Program-made: the position numbers and the translations under genes | Source of the DNA: Blastocystis hominis | Taxonomy: Eukaryota; Sar; Bigyra; Opalinata; Blastocystidae | Reading direction: 5' to 3' | NCBI RefSeq assembly: GCF_000151665.1 | Contig: NW_013171865.1 | Location: 588,001 to 652,000 of the forward strand | Length of the DNA: 64,000 nucleotides | Notes under the pieces: generated by a model | What the model saw: the letters and a program-made list of their open reading frames with translations, nothing else | Databases searched by the model: none | Told to the model about the DNA's origin: nothing | Shown here: in pieces, positions 11,940-23,931 of the stretch | Layout of the letters: every line of letters starts with the position of its first letter | Numbering within the stretch: position 1 is the stretch's first letter

Positions 11940-13307
11940 ATGGGTCGGAAACAGAAGAAAAACTCGGTAAAGTCGTGGAAGAAATCGGAAGCTGCCAAGG
12001 AATATGAAGATACGATGCAGAAGATCAAAGAGTCGGAAGCCATATCGAAACTGGACGATAGCGCCATTTTCTATGAAGACACCACAGGTAGAACTCTCTT
12101 TCTGAGGAGTTGACGAAATAAGGTTCTTCTCGTTTGAGAAAGATTGTATTCGACGACGAATTGGGTGAAGACCTTTCTGCAACCGAAAAGAGACAAATTT
12201 TGAAATTGAAGAAGAAGCTAGAGGCAAACACCTCCATTTCGAGTCATTTTGTAGAAGAAACAGGACAAAGCGAAAGAAAAGAAGGAGACTGCCGTATCCA
12301 AAGCGAAAGAAAGCGACGTCTATGATATGTGGAAAGCTCCCGAAAAGAGTTTTCCTTTGTTTCCTTTGTTTCCTTTAGAAATCTTCGACTCGCAAGGTTT
12401 CCTCCGCGAAGAAGACCTCGAGTTCTCCATGAAGAAAAGCAAGAAGGTCCTGCTCTCTTTTCTTTTTCTCACCCGCAGCCCCGCCAAATTGTCAAACCGA
12501 ACGATTTTCCCGCGGTTCCGCTGCCCAAGCCGGGCAGCTCCTACAACCCCGACGCGGAGCAGCACCAAGACCTCATCGGGGAGCAGCTGGTGCAGGAGAA
12601 GCACTACAGCGACATGATGAAGAAGGAGCGAACGCTCATGAACGGCATGACCAAGGCGGACCTCTTCAGCCAGCGAATCCCTGCGAACGTGTTGTCGGTA
12701 GGGCGAGGGATCGGGTTTTGACGCAGTCGTCGCTGCTGTTTGACTCGGACGAGGAAGACGAGGGCGAAGAAGAAAGCGCGGGAAACGAAGAAGCGAAGCG
12801 CGAGGTCGTGCGACCCGGAAACAAGCGGCTGACGCAGCAGAAGCGCAACCGGATGTTAGAAATGGAGAATCAACGCCGCGAAGCGCAGAAGCGGAAGAAA
12901 GAGCGGCAATTCCTGCACGATGTCGACAATGCGAAGAAACTGGCGAAGGAGTACGAAGACACGCAGGAGCGAAGGGAGCAGGAGAAACAGGAGGAATTGG
13001 AGATGAAAAAGCTGAAAGAAGAGCAAAAGCTTCCCGCCATCTTGCATGGAGGCAAAGCAATATATCCTTTGGTAGATTGATAGAGGAGTGCTTAACGAGC
13101 AATTTGGAGGCGCCTAAGGTGGATGTGTTGTTGTCGAACGAAATTACGGGCTCGTTGCGGACGACGCGGAATATTGTGAACGCGGCCCAACAGCAGTTCG
13201 AGTCGATCGAACGCCGCCATCTGGTGCAGCGGAAGGGCGCGAAGCCGAAGAGGAAGTACGAGCGCATTCGAGTGAAGATGGGAATACTGAAACATAGCCG
13301 TGTTTAA
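11940..13307 (+). CDS. NOP53: NOP53-like ribosome biogenesis factor
   Basis: Nucleolar factor of 60S maturation that recruits the exosome-associated helicase in yeast. The start MGRKQKKNSVKSWKK matches the basic N-terminus of NOP53/GLTSCR2, followed by DDSAIFYEDT (family: D-E-L-F-F-x-D-T). The diagnostic PKPGSSYNPDAEQHQDLI lies at about 12520-12580. A long charged helical region (12760-13050) follows, then the C-terminal block LSNEITGSLRTTRN ... RKYERIRVKMG. Several short introns break the frame (around 12090-12123, 12260-12330, 12380-12480, 12690-12720, 13060-13080); boundaries are approximate. TAA at 13305 is encoded. No enzymatic residues are expected in this family. Confidence 0.82.
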
Positions 13308-13309
13308 GT

Positions 13310-13317
13310 TGTTTAGT
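13310..13317 (+). terminator. 3'-end motif variant of NOP53
   Basis: TGTTTAGT directly after the TAA, two mismatches to TGTTTGTT. Weak by itself, supported only by position. Confidence 0.4.
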
Positions 13318-13425
13318 TGTGTGTTTGAGGAAATAAGCGACGAATTCGAAAGTTATGGATTGGAAAGCGACAACTGAATCGAAGTTTGAAGTGTTTCAAT
13401 TGGCTTCAATGAGACATGATTTTTC

Positions 13426-14965
13426 ATGTTGGCGTTCCGCGGGAATCTTCAAAGAGGGTCGGATATCCCATTTATTATGTGGCGACGCAAGAAGAATACA
13501 ACTGTTGATACCTCCTCGAATAGTGGAGAGTCAGAACAGAAGAAACAAGACGTGTGTATGAACTGTATCAAGCTGATGCAGGAAAACAGCCAACTTCGCG
13601 AACAAATCGCAGTTATGAAGGGGGAGGGCAAGCGGAAGCAGTATACAATTGCCCCGACCTTGTACACTTTCTACAAGAATAATGTCCAAAAGAACCGAAT
13701 TTCCAGGTAGTTCGCTTCGGATCCGCGGTTACTGTGTAGAGCAGCCAGCCAGGTGACGAGTGGTCTTCTTGATGCGGAAGAAGAGGAGGACAAGGGAGTG
13801 TACAACGAAGAGATCATTGCTCAGTGCGCGCAGCCGATGCCCAATCCTTACTTTGTGTCGGACGACTTTTTGGATGCCTTCGAAAACCAGTGTAATCAAG
13901 TGAGTAGGGATTGGGACTCGCGGTTCATTCTAGAATATATCTTCGCGTCCGAGCCGCGTTTGCTCAAGCTGAAATCGCCGGTGTACGTTTTTGGCGATTT
14001 CCACGGCAACATCGCCGATCTGATCGCCTTCTCGAAAATCCTGTGGCCTCTGGGCATGCACCTCACCCCGGGCAGCTTCCTGTTCCTCGGCGACTACGTC
14101 GACCGCGGTCAGTACTCCATCGAAGTTCTCTCCTACCTCTTCGCGCAGAAAATCATGCTTCCCGACAAGGTCTTCATGCTCCGCGGCAACCACGAGCTCC
14201 GCGCGGTGAACGGCTGGGAGTCGTACTACGGCAACCGGTGCTTCCTGGGCCAGCTGAAGTCGCGCTACGGCGTGAACGTGGGCAAAAGCGTGTGGTCGAT
14301 GGCCAACGCGGTCTTCGACTACCTCCCCTTCGCGGCCTCCATCGACGACGTGATCTTCTGCGTGCACGGCGGCATTCCGCGGCCGCTGTCGGCGACGGAG
14401 AGCGCGCTGGAGAGCATCAACAAGATCCCCTGTCCCACGGCGGTGCGCGTGGCCACCACGGACGAGCGGTCCAAGCAGATCAAGCAGCTGTCCAACGACC
14501 TGCTGTGGTCGGACCCCGCGCAGCACGAGCAGGAGAAGCGGCTGGACCACACGGGGTTCGGAGAGGGCGAGCGAGGCCCCGGGGCGATTTGCTATGGAGA
14601 CCGGGCGATTCAGAACTTTTTGGACACGACGGGGATGTCGCACATTCTGAGGGCGCACGAGCCCACGCAGAAGGGGATTAATATCAGCAAGGGAGGAAGG
14701 GTGATCACGATCTTCAGCACGTCGAGGGTAGAGGAGAAGGGAGGCGATGAGGGGTAGGATCACGGATGCCAGGACGCGTTCTGCGGGTGTATTCTGGTGG
14801 ACACGGCGGTAGGGGAGAAGGGGAGAGAGATGAGAGGTAGAACATTATCGCGATCAACCATCCCGATGCGCAGAGAGAGGAGGAGCGACGCAAGCGAGGC
14901 AACAGCGAGGATTCAGACACCAGTTTGTGCATGGACGAGATTGAAGACGAGGACGATGATGAGTG
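13426..14965 (+). CDS. PPP-family Ser/Thr protein phosphatase; stop codon made by polyadenylation
   Basis: Metal-dependent phosphoprotein phosphatase of the PP1/PP2A superfamily. Exons 13426-13706, 13740-14727, 14758-14808 and 14841-14965 join in frame (introns 33, 30 and 32 nt) to 481 codons plus two bases. Core motifs: GDFHGN, GDYVDRG, RGNHELR, HGGIP, and RAHEPTQKG, all intact. The N-terminus holds a short Lys/Cys-rich, probably helical stretch (CMNCIKLMQENSQLREQ); the C-terminus is an acidic tail (DEIEDEDDDE). An internal ATG at 13477 (MWRRKKN) is an alternative start. No stop codon occurs before the 3'-end motif: the last bases TG (14964-14965) become TGA when the tail is added 3 nt before the motif. 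Exact PPP subclass not recognised; it has an insert-containing C-terminal half. Convergent with the Ca2+ ATPase. Confidence 0.88.
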
Positions 14966-14968
14966 GCG

Positions 14969-14985
14969 TGTTTGTTGAACAAACA
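14969..14985. terminator. Shared convergent 3'-end palindrome (phosphatase / Ca2+ ATPase)
   Basis: TGTTTGTTGAACAAACA: two exact 8-nt motifs in opposite orientation separated by one base, forming a near-perfect 17-bp palindrome. With cleavage 3 nt before each motif the mRNAs end at 14965 (+) and 14989 (-), 23 bp apart, and both stops (TG+A) are made by the tail. Confidence 0.85.
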
Positions 14986-14988
14986 GAA

Positions 14989-17900
14989 CAATGAGAGAAG
15001 ATGCGATGTACAGTCTTCGAGTCGGCAAATTGGCCTGAAGTCACGCTGGCCAGACGCGATTTGGCGAGCGAGTTGCGTCCAGTCAGCAAGGTTTCCTTGG
15101 GGATCGTGAACTCGGCGTCCTTCGATCCCCCGATGGACAGGAACCAGTCCGCAGGGACGGTGCGAGCCAGCTGGTAGAGGGGCAGCGTGCACAAGCCCAT
15201 CACCACACAGAACAAGTGCTGCTGCCAGGTGAGCGGATGCGTGGAGAAGACGCGTCCGACGAACTGCACGAGAATCAGCTGCAGAATCATCGAGATGATG
15301 AAGATCATCCAAAACATGGTATTGCTAGCCATGTGCTCGAACACGTTGCACTCGTTGTTGATTCGACGCGAATTGATCTCGTTGAACATCTCCATGAACA
15401 CGAACACGTTGAACACCATGGTGAAGTGGATCTCCGGGTTGGAGCCTTGGCCCAGATTCGATCCGATGGGAATATTAAAGAGACGATGGCCAAGGAACAC
15501 GATGGTCAGCAGAATCACCAGGTGGAACACCAGCTGGATCAGCAGGTTCCGCAGAATCACGTTCGAAATCAGCGACTCGGTCTTGCTGTAGGGCAAACGG
15601 TCCAGCAGCTTGGGAGTCGGCGCTTCGGTGGCCAGAGCCAGAGCAGCCATGGTGTCCATCACGAGGTTGATCCAGAGCACCTGCACGGGAGACAGAGGCG
15701 ATTCTTCCAGGAATACGGCGCTAACGAAGGACACGACGCACGCCACGAAGGACACGGTCAGCTGGAACTGCAGGAACTTGCGGATGGAGTCGTACACGTT
15801 CCGTCCCCACATCACGGCCTTCACGATGGAGATGAAGTTATCATCCATCAGCACGATATCCGAAGCGTCCTTGGCCACGCTGGTACCCGTGATTCCCATA
15901 GCGAAACCCACGTTGGACTTGGAAAGAGCAGGACCATCGTTGGTTCCATCACCCGTCACGGCCACCACCTGATGACGCTCCATCAGACCCGTTACCAGCA
16001 AGTGCTTATCGGTAGGAGCCGAACGCGCCATCACCTGCAGCGTGTCCACGAACTGATCGAACTGTCCCTGGTTCTTCACCACATAGAACTGCTGCAGCTG
16101 GCGCTCGTCCTTGGGGTTCTTCACCTGGCACATGCAGCCACGCTGCTTGCACTCCTCGGTGCACTGGCTCTTGGGATCGCTGCCGCGCTTCTTCTTCGCC
16201 TCCTCGGTCCAATCGGCGCAGTGGTGATCCTTGTGACCCACAATCGAGGGATAGCCGTAATGCACGGGGTAATCGGGAGTCTTGTAACCAGGAACAAAGT
16301 GCGTATCGTTCGAGCAGTCCTTGCAGTGGCACTCATGATAGAAGTGAGGCGGCAGGACCAGTCCTCCGACGATCTCTCGGAACTGCGAACCCAGGATCGC
16401 GCGACCAGCAGGCCACTCTCTTCCGTTCGGGTCCTTCCAAGTGTCGTGGTGGTAGATGTTGCACTGACGAGCGATGGCCTTGGCGGTTTCCATGTTGTCT
16501 CCCGTCACCATGCGCACGAAGATACCGGCCTTCTGGCAAGACAGCACGGCTTCAGGCACTTCGGGACGCACGGGGTCCTGGAAGCCCAGGAACGCCACCA
16601 GCGTGAGAGCGTCTTCCATCACCGGGCATTCGCCCACTCCCTTCTGATCCTCCGTGGGGTACTGCACAGTCTTGTCGATGTCCTCGATCGAATCAAAGTC
16701 ACGGTAGGCGAACGCCAGCACACGCAGCGCCTGTCTAGCCATCGGGTAGATGCAGTGCTTCACCAGGTTGCAGCGCGAGCCCGTGCCCGTCACGTTGCCG
16801 GAACTATCTTCCTGGAAGGTTCCAGTGAGCTGCTTCATGCTTCCGTCGGGGAGAATCACGGCATCGCAGAGACGAATCACCATCTCGGGCGCTCCCTTCA
16901 CATACAAACGATACTTGCCATTGGCCAATCGCACCAGCACCGAGGCTCGCTTGCGGTTGGAGTGGAAGGGGAAGCGACGCACGATTCCCGTAGCATCGGC
17001 AGCCGACTCCGCGTTCAGCAGAGGGTACTTCTCGCGCACAGCGTGGTAATCCACGTCTAATAGCTTGCCCCAACGCAACAGCGCGATATCCAGAGCCGAT
17101 CCAACACCGCGCTCCTTTCCCTCGTCAGTCGTCGTGATATAGGACTCGTTGTTCAGCATCGCATTGTCCATGAGCAGCTGCTTCGCAGACTCGCTAATCT
17201 TGGCACAGTTGGCAATGAAGGCGTTGTATTCCTCCGTGCTTCCAGTCTTCAACTCGCTCAGCAAGGCAGTCTGGTTCTCTTCGTTGTAGACCCATCCCTG
17301 CACCACGGTCATCTGGTTCTGCGTCAGCGTTCCCGTCTTATCCGAGCAAATCGTGTTCGCTCCTCCCATGGTCTCGCAGGCGGAGAGATGACGCACCAAG
17401 TTGTTATCCGTCATCATTCGCTTCACCGAATAGGCGAGAGCGATCGTGACAGAAAGAGGCAGACCCTCGGGAATGGCCAGCACCAGAATCGCCACACCCG
17501 TCGTGAAGGCGGTGACGATGAACTCCCAGTTGGAAGCATCCCATGTGCTCGTTCCGTTTCCGGTCAAAAAGGTCACAACGTGCAGCACGATCATCACAAC
17601 CACAGTAACCACAGCGACCGAAGCTCCAATGACCGAGAGCTGCTTGGCCAGCAAGGCCAACTTGATCTGGAGAGGCGTGTTGTCGTCGCCCTCCGACTCG
17701 ATCATGGCTCGCATTCGTCCAAACACACTGTTCGATCCCACAGCAATCACAACCATCTTGAACGATCCTTCGTGACACTCCGAAGAAGATACAATGAATG
17801 GATTGGATTCGTTCTTTTCCACCTGATCCGACTCTCCGGTCAGTTTCGATTCGTCCATCTTCACGTTGCTGCCGTTGAGGAAATAGCCATCAGCAGGAAC

Positions 17901-18636
17901 GGAATCACCAGCGGTGATCTCCACGATATCACCAACCACAATATCGTCGGTTTTGACCAGAACCATCTCGCCCCCACGCAGGGTTCGGATTTGCTTTGCG
18001 TTATTCACCGCGTTGAGAGCGCGGAACTGCTTGTCTTTCTGAAGATCGTTGATGGCTGTCACGTTCACACACACCGCAACAGCGATGATGATGGCAAAGC
18101 CATCGTACCAACCATCGTCCCAGCCTTCGGTGTACACACCGAGAGCGATGGAGATCACAGCGGCGATCGAAAGAAGAATGAGAGTGAAGTCGTGCATCCC
18201 CTCCCAAACAAGTTGGCAGTAGGTGACTCCCTCACGCTCAATGGTCCGATTGTTTCCGTAGATTTCCTCTCTCTTAGGATCCTCCGCTTGTTCAAACGTC
18301 AATCCCTAGACAAGGTGAGTTCAAGTGCACATTTCAGACAATCCACTTCTCAAAAACTCAATGCAACGCAACGTACCTCCTTCTTACTTGTCCCGAGAGA
18401 CTTAAGCAATGCATCGATGCCTCCAAAACGTTCAATTGATTTTCCTCCCTTGTTCTCGTTCTGCCAATCGAAAAGAGAATCTTTATTTGTGGCTGTCGGA
18501 GCTCCCAAATCAATGGGGGACCATCGGAACAATTCATCAACCTATGTTTCATTGTTCTGTGTCCAAATATTACCTGTTCCTCACTCTTTCCAACGTTGAT
18601 GGTGGTAAGTTCAACAGATTTTTCGCCTTTGTCCAT
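14989..18636 (-). CDS. P-type Ca2+ ATPase, plasma-membrane (IIB) type; stop made by polyadenylation
   Basis: Calcium-exporting P2B ATPase. Exons 18574-18636, 18377-18541 and 14989-18305 (introns 32 and 71 nt) give 1181 residues. The N-terminus (MDKGEKSVELTT ... FGGIDALLKSLGTS, then GLTFEQAEDPKREEIYGNN) matches the PMCA cytosolic start. TM region with PEGLP, phosphorylation site CSDKTGTLT, hinge TGDGTNDGPAL, and C-terminal membrane helices are all present. Odd: about 90 residues rich in His and Cys (HECHCKDCS, then CTEECKQRGCMCQV) are inserted in the catalytic loop just before VMARSAPTDKH (about 16090-16365). The C-terminal tail is short and has no obvious calmodulin-binding helix. The reading frame runs open through the 3'-end motif; the final TG (14990-14989) gives TGA with the poly(A) tail, ending at RIFSH. 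Confidence 0.93.
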
Positions 18637-18879
18637 TTAAAATATTGATTGACCATTTTCCTCCGATGATCGGGGTTTGAGAGTAGACTCAAGATTCGTA
18701 ACGCCCGCGAATCTGATTGGCTCTCACAGATTCCTATCCCTTGACAGCTAATTCCGCCATTTTCCATGCTTTTGTGTTTTTCTCTAAACAAGGAATGGGG
18801 AAACAATCAAACACTGAAAATAAGGTGCGCACGTGCGGGTCTGAAAGTGAGACCATTTTCCAAATCAAGATGTGTAAAA

Positions 18880-18887
18880 AACAAACA
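18880..18887 (-). terminator. TGTTTGTT 3'-end motif of the PA14 protein gene
   Basis: Exact motif on the minus strand (AACAAACA on plus), 7 nt after the TAA at 18895-18897. Confidence 0.8.
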
Positions 18888-18894
18888 ATGCGAA

Positions 18895-21800
18895 TTAGAT
18901 CAGCTTTTCTGTCTGCTGAGAAGGAAGTACGTCCAGTTGCCTCGATTTCTTCGAAAGCTGCTTTCTTTTCGAGTTTCTAGAGCCATACTTGGTCTTGTAA
19001 TACATCATAAAGAGAACAATGCAGAGAACAAGCAGAATAGCGATGATAACCGTCAGGATAAGATCCTTTCCGGTAATCATTTCGCGTAATTTCACCTTTT
19101 CAATGAGCGATATCGTCATGTGTTGCGGTACGCCATACATTTCCTTCTTATAGAACAACCCCGTGATATTTGTATTGAACAGATCCAGCTCCATCTTCAC
19201 GTACTGGCTGGTTAGTCGATGGGGCTCCAGTCGCACCTTCACACACACCGCCGGCAATTCGCCCTCTGCCTCACAGCGCCGAGGCAGATAGAGCAGCACG
19301 TTCTCCTCCTTCACGGTCATTTCGCGAACGAGGACTTCGCGGAAGGCCGCCTCGGTGTTGTTGTAGTAGATCTCCATCGTGCAGTTATCGATGCGGTACG
19401 CCGCGTCGAGGAAAGCGCTCGTCTTCCCAGCCCATCGAGTCAGACAGGTTCCCTGATCCCTATCCAGCCACTCGCCAGTGGTGTTGCAGACTCGCGTGGA
19501 CTGGCCGATCTTAAAGATCGAGCACTTCCCAAAGACCGAATCGCCTCCGCGCGTGCGAGGCCAGTCGTCCTCTTCGGGACAATAGTAGTGGTGATCCGCG
19601 TAGAACCAGATCTTGTTAATGCGGACGGTTTGGGTTTCGCTGTTGGTCGCGTGGACGCTGACTTCGTAGGCGGAGTAGGGGCGAGAGGGGTAGAGGAAGA
19701 ACGTTTCCTCCTTGAGCTTGACATCGAGGATGTAGGGGTTGTTCACCACCAGAATGCTCTCCTTCACCTCCTGGAAGGAGTATTCCGTGCCATCGTAGAC
19801 CGTCTGGTTAATCACGCCGAACACCTCGAAACGGATCGGCTGATAGAGAGCGTCATAGGAAGAGCGCATGACCATTCGGTTCACGAAGCGAGGCTCGTTA
19901 TCCAGGAAGGTGAGGCGAAGTTGAGCAGGAAGTTCCACGTCTTCCCAGTAGCGGTAATTGTTGGTGCTAAAGAACACATCATAGGGATCCGAACTGCTCG
20001 TGACGCCATGATCTGTACCTGCCACATATCCGCTTTCCGAGAAGAAGTAGGACGATCCAGTGAACTGTTCCTGGCTCAATTCAAACATGATCTTCTCGAG
20101 CTCCGGCTGTCCGGTGCTGTAGCAATGCAACTCGACCGACAGCACGTTGTCTCCTTCCTGCAGCCATTCCGCATTCACGCTGACGCGGGTCCACTGCGAG
20201 AGATCGATGTGTCGACGAGCCATTACCTTGGAAGAGAGCCCTCCCAATGGAAGATTCATTCGAATCACTTCGTATCCGTTCAGATACATCACGAAACCAC
20301 CGTTGGCCTTCACGTCCAACAGCAAGGCAGGGATCGAGATTTCCTTATTCACATTGAGATGATAGCGGAAGTACGCAGTGAGCATATTCGAGGAGAACGA
20401 TCCCAGGTCGCGAGAGTCGGCAATCCATTTCCTCTCATTGAATCCAATCTCTCTCCACTTTCGGTTGACAGAGCTGGAGCTCACCCAGGCCTTGCGCGGA
20501 CTGTTTTCCTGAACAAGCGAGACTAGCTGGAACAGTTCCGTTTGAAGGGTACCAAGCATGAAGCCCATCGTCCCGAGATAGCGTCCCTGCTGATTCTTCA
20601 GCACTACGTATTTCTTCTCATCGGAAGAGCTTTTACGATAGCGCGTTAAATAGTAGGGGACGTTCTCGATACATATGTGAAAAACATTCGAAAGAGAGAC
20701 TCCCAAATTTCGATCGATCACTTTCTTTCCATCGCTAACGCGCGTAAGAGTGAACGAATCTGAGTAGTAGAACTCCGATCCAAAGCATTGAATCAGCATC
20801 GTATTCTCGGGACATTCATCAGACCAAGCCGTAATCGTTACTTCACTTCTTCCCGCATCATTCTCCACTATGAACGTGTATTCAATCTTTCCTGATCCAC
20901 TGATCTTGATCTCAATATTGCTCGTGATTTCACGGATCGTAACGTCCTCTGCATGAGCAGAATCGACAGTGAGCGGCCGAGTCAAGCCAATGATTTTATA
21001 TGGAATGTTCAGCGTTTCGGAAGGCTTCACATAATACTCCGTGATCTCAATATCGAGCTTTGGAACCTCTGTCTGGATCATTTCCCATGTAGTGTTGAAC
21101 CAGTTACTCTCTTTGATTTTGGTATCGAAGAAGATCAAACCATCATCTCGCTTAAGGGAGATGGAACTGATGCTCTGCTGGAAGGGATTGGGGCGGATCG
21201 CAATGTTGTAGTTATACGACTCAATGCACAAAACCAAACTAATATCGTTCAACTTTACTTTTTCATAGCTCTTCGTCAGTACTTCTCCCTTGTAAATGTA
21301 CAAATCAAATGCACCAGAATACATCATCCCTTCTATATAGTAGTAGTGTCCATACTCGCAAATCGGCACTTCAGCCGTCAGCTCCTTGGTAGTGGTACTC
21401 GCTTCAGTACTTGCACTAATTGTAAATACAGTTTGCTCCATGGCTTCTGTGGGTCTTCCAGTGATTTCGAGCTTCGCTGAATCGTAAGTAACGCCTTCAG
21501 GAAGAGCGGGAGCAATGTCTAGTTTACAGAACGAATTGCCGCAGGAGAGTTTCAGCTTGTTGATTTGCTTGTAGATATCCCACTTGACGCTCGTAATGTT
21601 GTTAATTCCGTCTGTCACACGAACCTCGCCAGGACCTTCCACACTATACGAAGCGTACGTGCACGTTGTTGTGTACTGTTTTCCCTTCGAGGTCGCCTGG
21701 ATCTCAAACACCGTGGGACCGAATTCGACAGAAGGCGTTCCGCTGATCTGTCCATTCGAAAAGGTCAGTCCACTGGGGAGCTCGGGAGTGATGGAATACG

Positions 21801-23834
21801 AAGTGAACGGCTCTTCGACGGCAAACGCGAGGGGCGAAATCGTAGGAATCGGTCTTCCAACGTAGAATTGATTGACTTGGGTTGTCATGGAGAGAGCCGA
21901 AGAAGGCGCGTGGACAAACAAATCTTCGGGAATGGAAATGAACTCCGCGTCCGAAGGACGTTTCACTGTGATGATGAGCATGAAGTCCTTATGACTCGAG
22001 AACCACAAGATCTGCACTTTGTGATATCCCTTCGTTAGGGAGATTGACCGGGTCATATGGGAAATCGACTCACTGCACGAGTAGGAGTTGATGAAAAGCT
22101 TGTCGTCGAACATTATTTTTAAGCCATCGATGTGCTGCGTTTGGAATTGCCATTCTCCCTCTTCCTTGACGTCCAGATAGCCATTCCACTCCACATGGGA
22201 CCCATAGTAGAACATTGGACTCGGGATGCCTTCCCAATATCCATTTGGATGTTCAAAAGGATGATTGATATCTAAGTCATTTCGAATTGTATAGAGGTCC
22301 ATCAAGTAATCGTAAAAGCGTTGTTGACAAGCATTTTCATCCTTGTCAAGTCGGTAGTAGTGACCTTCCAAACCCGCAAGAGGCGTTTCGTTAACGAGCA
22401 ACTGCCACTCCGCACTTGAAGAGCCAAAAGCATTCTCCGCTGTGATCGTGAAAATCTGATTTATTGCCGTCTATCTATCAAACCTATTCCAAAGCAATAC
22501 ATCGACCGTTCCAACAATATCTCCAGTAAAGGGATTTAAGGAAAGAGTGGAGGGAAGAGCTGGCTGAATCGTGTACTTCTCCACAAAACCCATTCGCACC
22601 GTGTGATCTGTAACATTGATGGCCATTCCCTTCATCACAGACACATCAGGGTAATTCAAGAATGCGGGACCGCGGCTTCCTATTCGTCATTACACATTTC
22701 GCTTATCCCACCGAAATACAAAGCAGAAGCACTCAGAGTCTGCCATTCTCCCTGATCTCTTCGCCATTCCACATGCAACGCCGACTCCAAGTCGGTGTAG
22801 GTGTAATAGATGGTAAACAAATGCATTCCCTTCTCGAGAGTGCGAGTAACGTTCTGGTGAACAAACGACTTGCCGACCGTACCGAGCGTCATCCATTCTT
22901 CATCGTCAATCACCAACGATGCATAATTCGTAATGTTTAACCGGAAGGTGTACTGCCCCGTCTTCGCTGCCTTGAAGTAGCCAGTGAGCTTCACGAAGTA
23001 GTCACTGCCCACATCATCGGTCAGACCGGGCCAATGATGAACCTTTTCCTTGTTATAGTTTTCATAAAAGTCGATTGGTTCAGTCAGACGCACACACTTT
23101 GTCACACTCTCGTGCTGAGCGAAGTTCTCCGTCATAACAATTTGGTAATTATAAAAGCCATAATAGCAGAGAGAATAACCATCTGATGGGATCGAACTCG
23201 TATCTAGAGTAAATGGGGTTGAGGGTCCTTACCTTTGTAATTGAGAGTAAAAACAGATTGGACTTCTCGATCAGGACCCGTGGCAGTAACGGTATAGACG
23301 GTGCTTTGACCCACATCTCCATGGTACGTCCCGTTGATCACTCCGAGCTTCTCGTTAAAAGAAAGACCATCAGGAAGAGCAGGGTCAATCGAAAATGATT
23401 TGACATAGCTGTCAGGGTAAAAGTGGATTGGACTGAGGTAAGCATCTTTGTAGATTGTATGCGTAGCAATTCCTGTTCCAACATCTGTAAGATTTGGTTG
23501 CGCTAGAATTGAGAAAACAAGTGAAGTGATACAATTTAGCCACATGAGACCATAAGCATTCGCAGCATTTAATGTAATGCGTAAATGTTTGAATGCTCTT
23601 TCAGGAGCACCCTTAAGTACTCCCTTGACCAATGAAAGTCCGCGAGGTAGTCCCGGCACAAAGGTAATTGTAGTAATGTCATCTCCACAGACAAAGTACC
23701 GACTTTCTCCGTTTTGTTGGTAAGACAAATAGCCCTTCCCACACGTCAGTTCTGTTCCAAAACATACTACAAATCAGTAGCATACATAATAAAATACATA
23801 TAGCTATGCAAAGAATCAAAAAAGCCTTTAACAT
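18895..23834 (-). CDS. Large type I surface protein with PA14 and Ig-like (He_PIG) domains
   Basis: About 1590 residues after removing five introns of about 29-48 nt. The first exon gives a signal peptide, MLKAFLILCIAI, spliced after a 31-nt intron to YCFGTELTC; the ATG at 23918 is less likely because it lies before the Med31 3'-end motif. Then come repeated cadherin/He_PIG-like modules (DPALPDGLSF...GVINGT; PALPSTLSLNPFTGDIVGT; PELPSGLTFSNGQISGTPS), two PA14-like carbohydrate-binding folds (about 22690-23100 and 22050-22350), a galactose-binding/discoidin-like segment (about 19800-20200), a Cys-rich sushi-like patch (about 19420-19570), one C-terminal helix DLILTVIIAILLVLCIVLFM and a basic cytosolic tail. 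The layout suggests a cell-surface or secretory-pathway adhesin-like protein. Ligand unknown. Confidence 0.85.
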
Positions 23835-23889
23835 GTTGCAAGCAAAATGAAATGCCAACAAAAAATGCCTGCAAAAATCTTTGATAATA

Positions 23890-23897
23890 AACAAACA
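23890..23897 (-). terminator. TGTTTGTT 3'-end motif of Med31
   Basis: Exact minus-strand motif about 35 nt after the Med31 TAG and about 56 nt before the start codon of the downstream PA14 gene. Confidence 0.7.
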
Positions 23898-23931
23898 AAC
23901 GAACGAATAACTATGCAAATTTGAATACTAT

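Noticed and set aside
12320-13267. 315-codon minus-strand frame over NOP53
   Set aside because: Antisense shadow; Arg/Ser/Leu-rich low-complexity product.
15216-17060. 614-codon plus-strand open frame antisense to the Ca2+ ATPase
   Set aside because: Composition (His/Arg/Leu-rich) and exact antisense overlap with a conserved gene mark it as a shadow frame caused by codon bias.
17388-18599. 403-codon plus-strand frame antisense to the Ca2+ ATPase
   Set aside because: Same reason; it also crosses the ATPase introns without regard to them.
19219-20526. 435-codon plus-strand frame antisense to the PA14 gene
   Set aside because: Shadow of the PA14 coding sequence; no family resemblance.
23679-23918. 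Upstream ATG at 23918 as start of the PA14 protein
   Set aside because: It lies before the Med31 3'-end motif and reads into the 31-nt intron; the ATG at 23834 gives a clean signal peptide after splicing.
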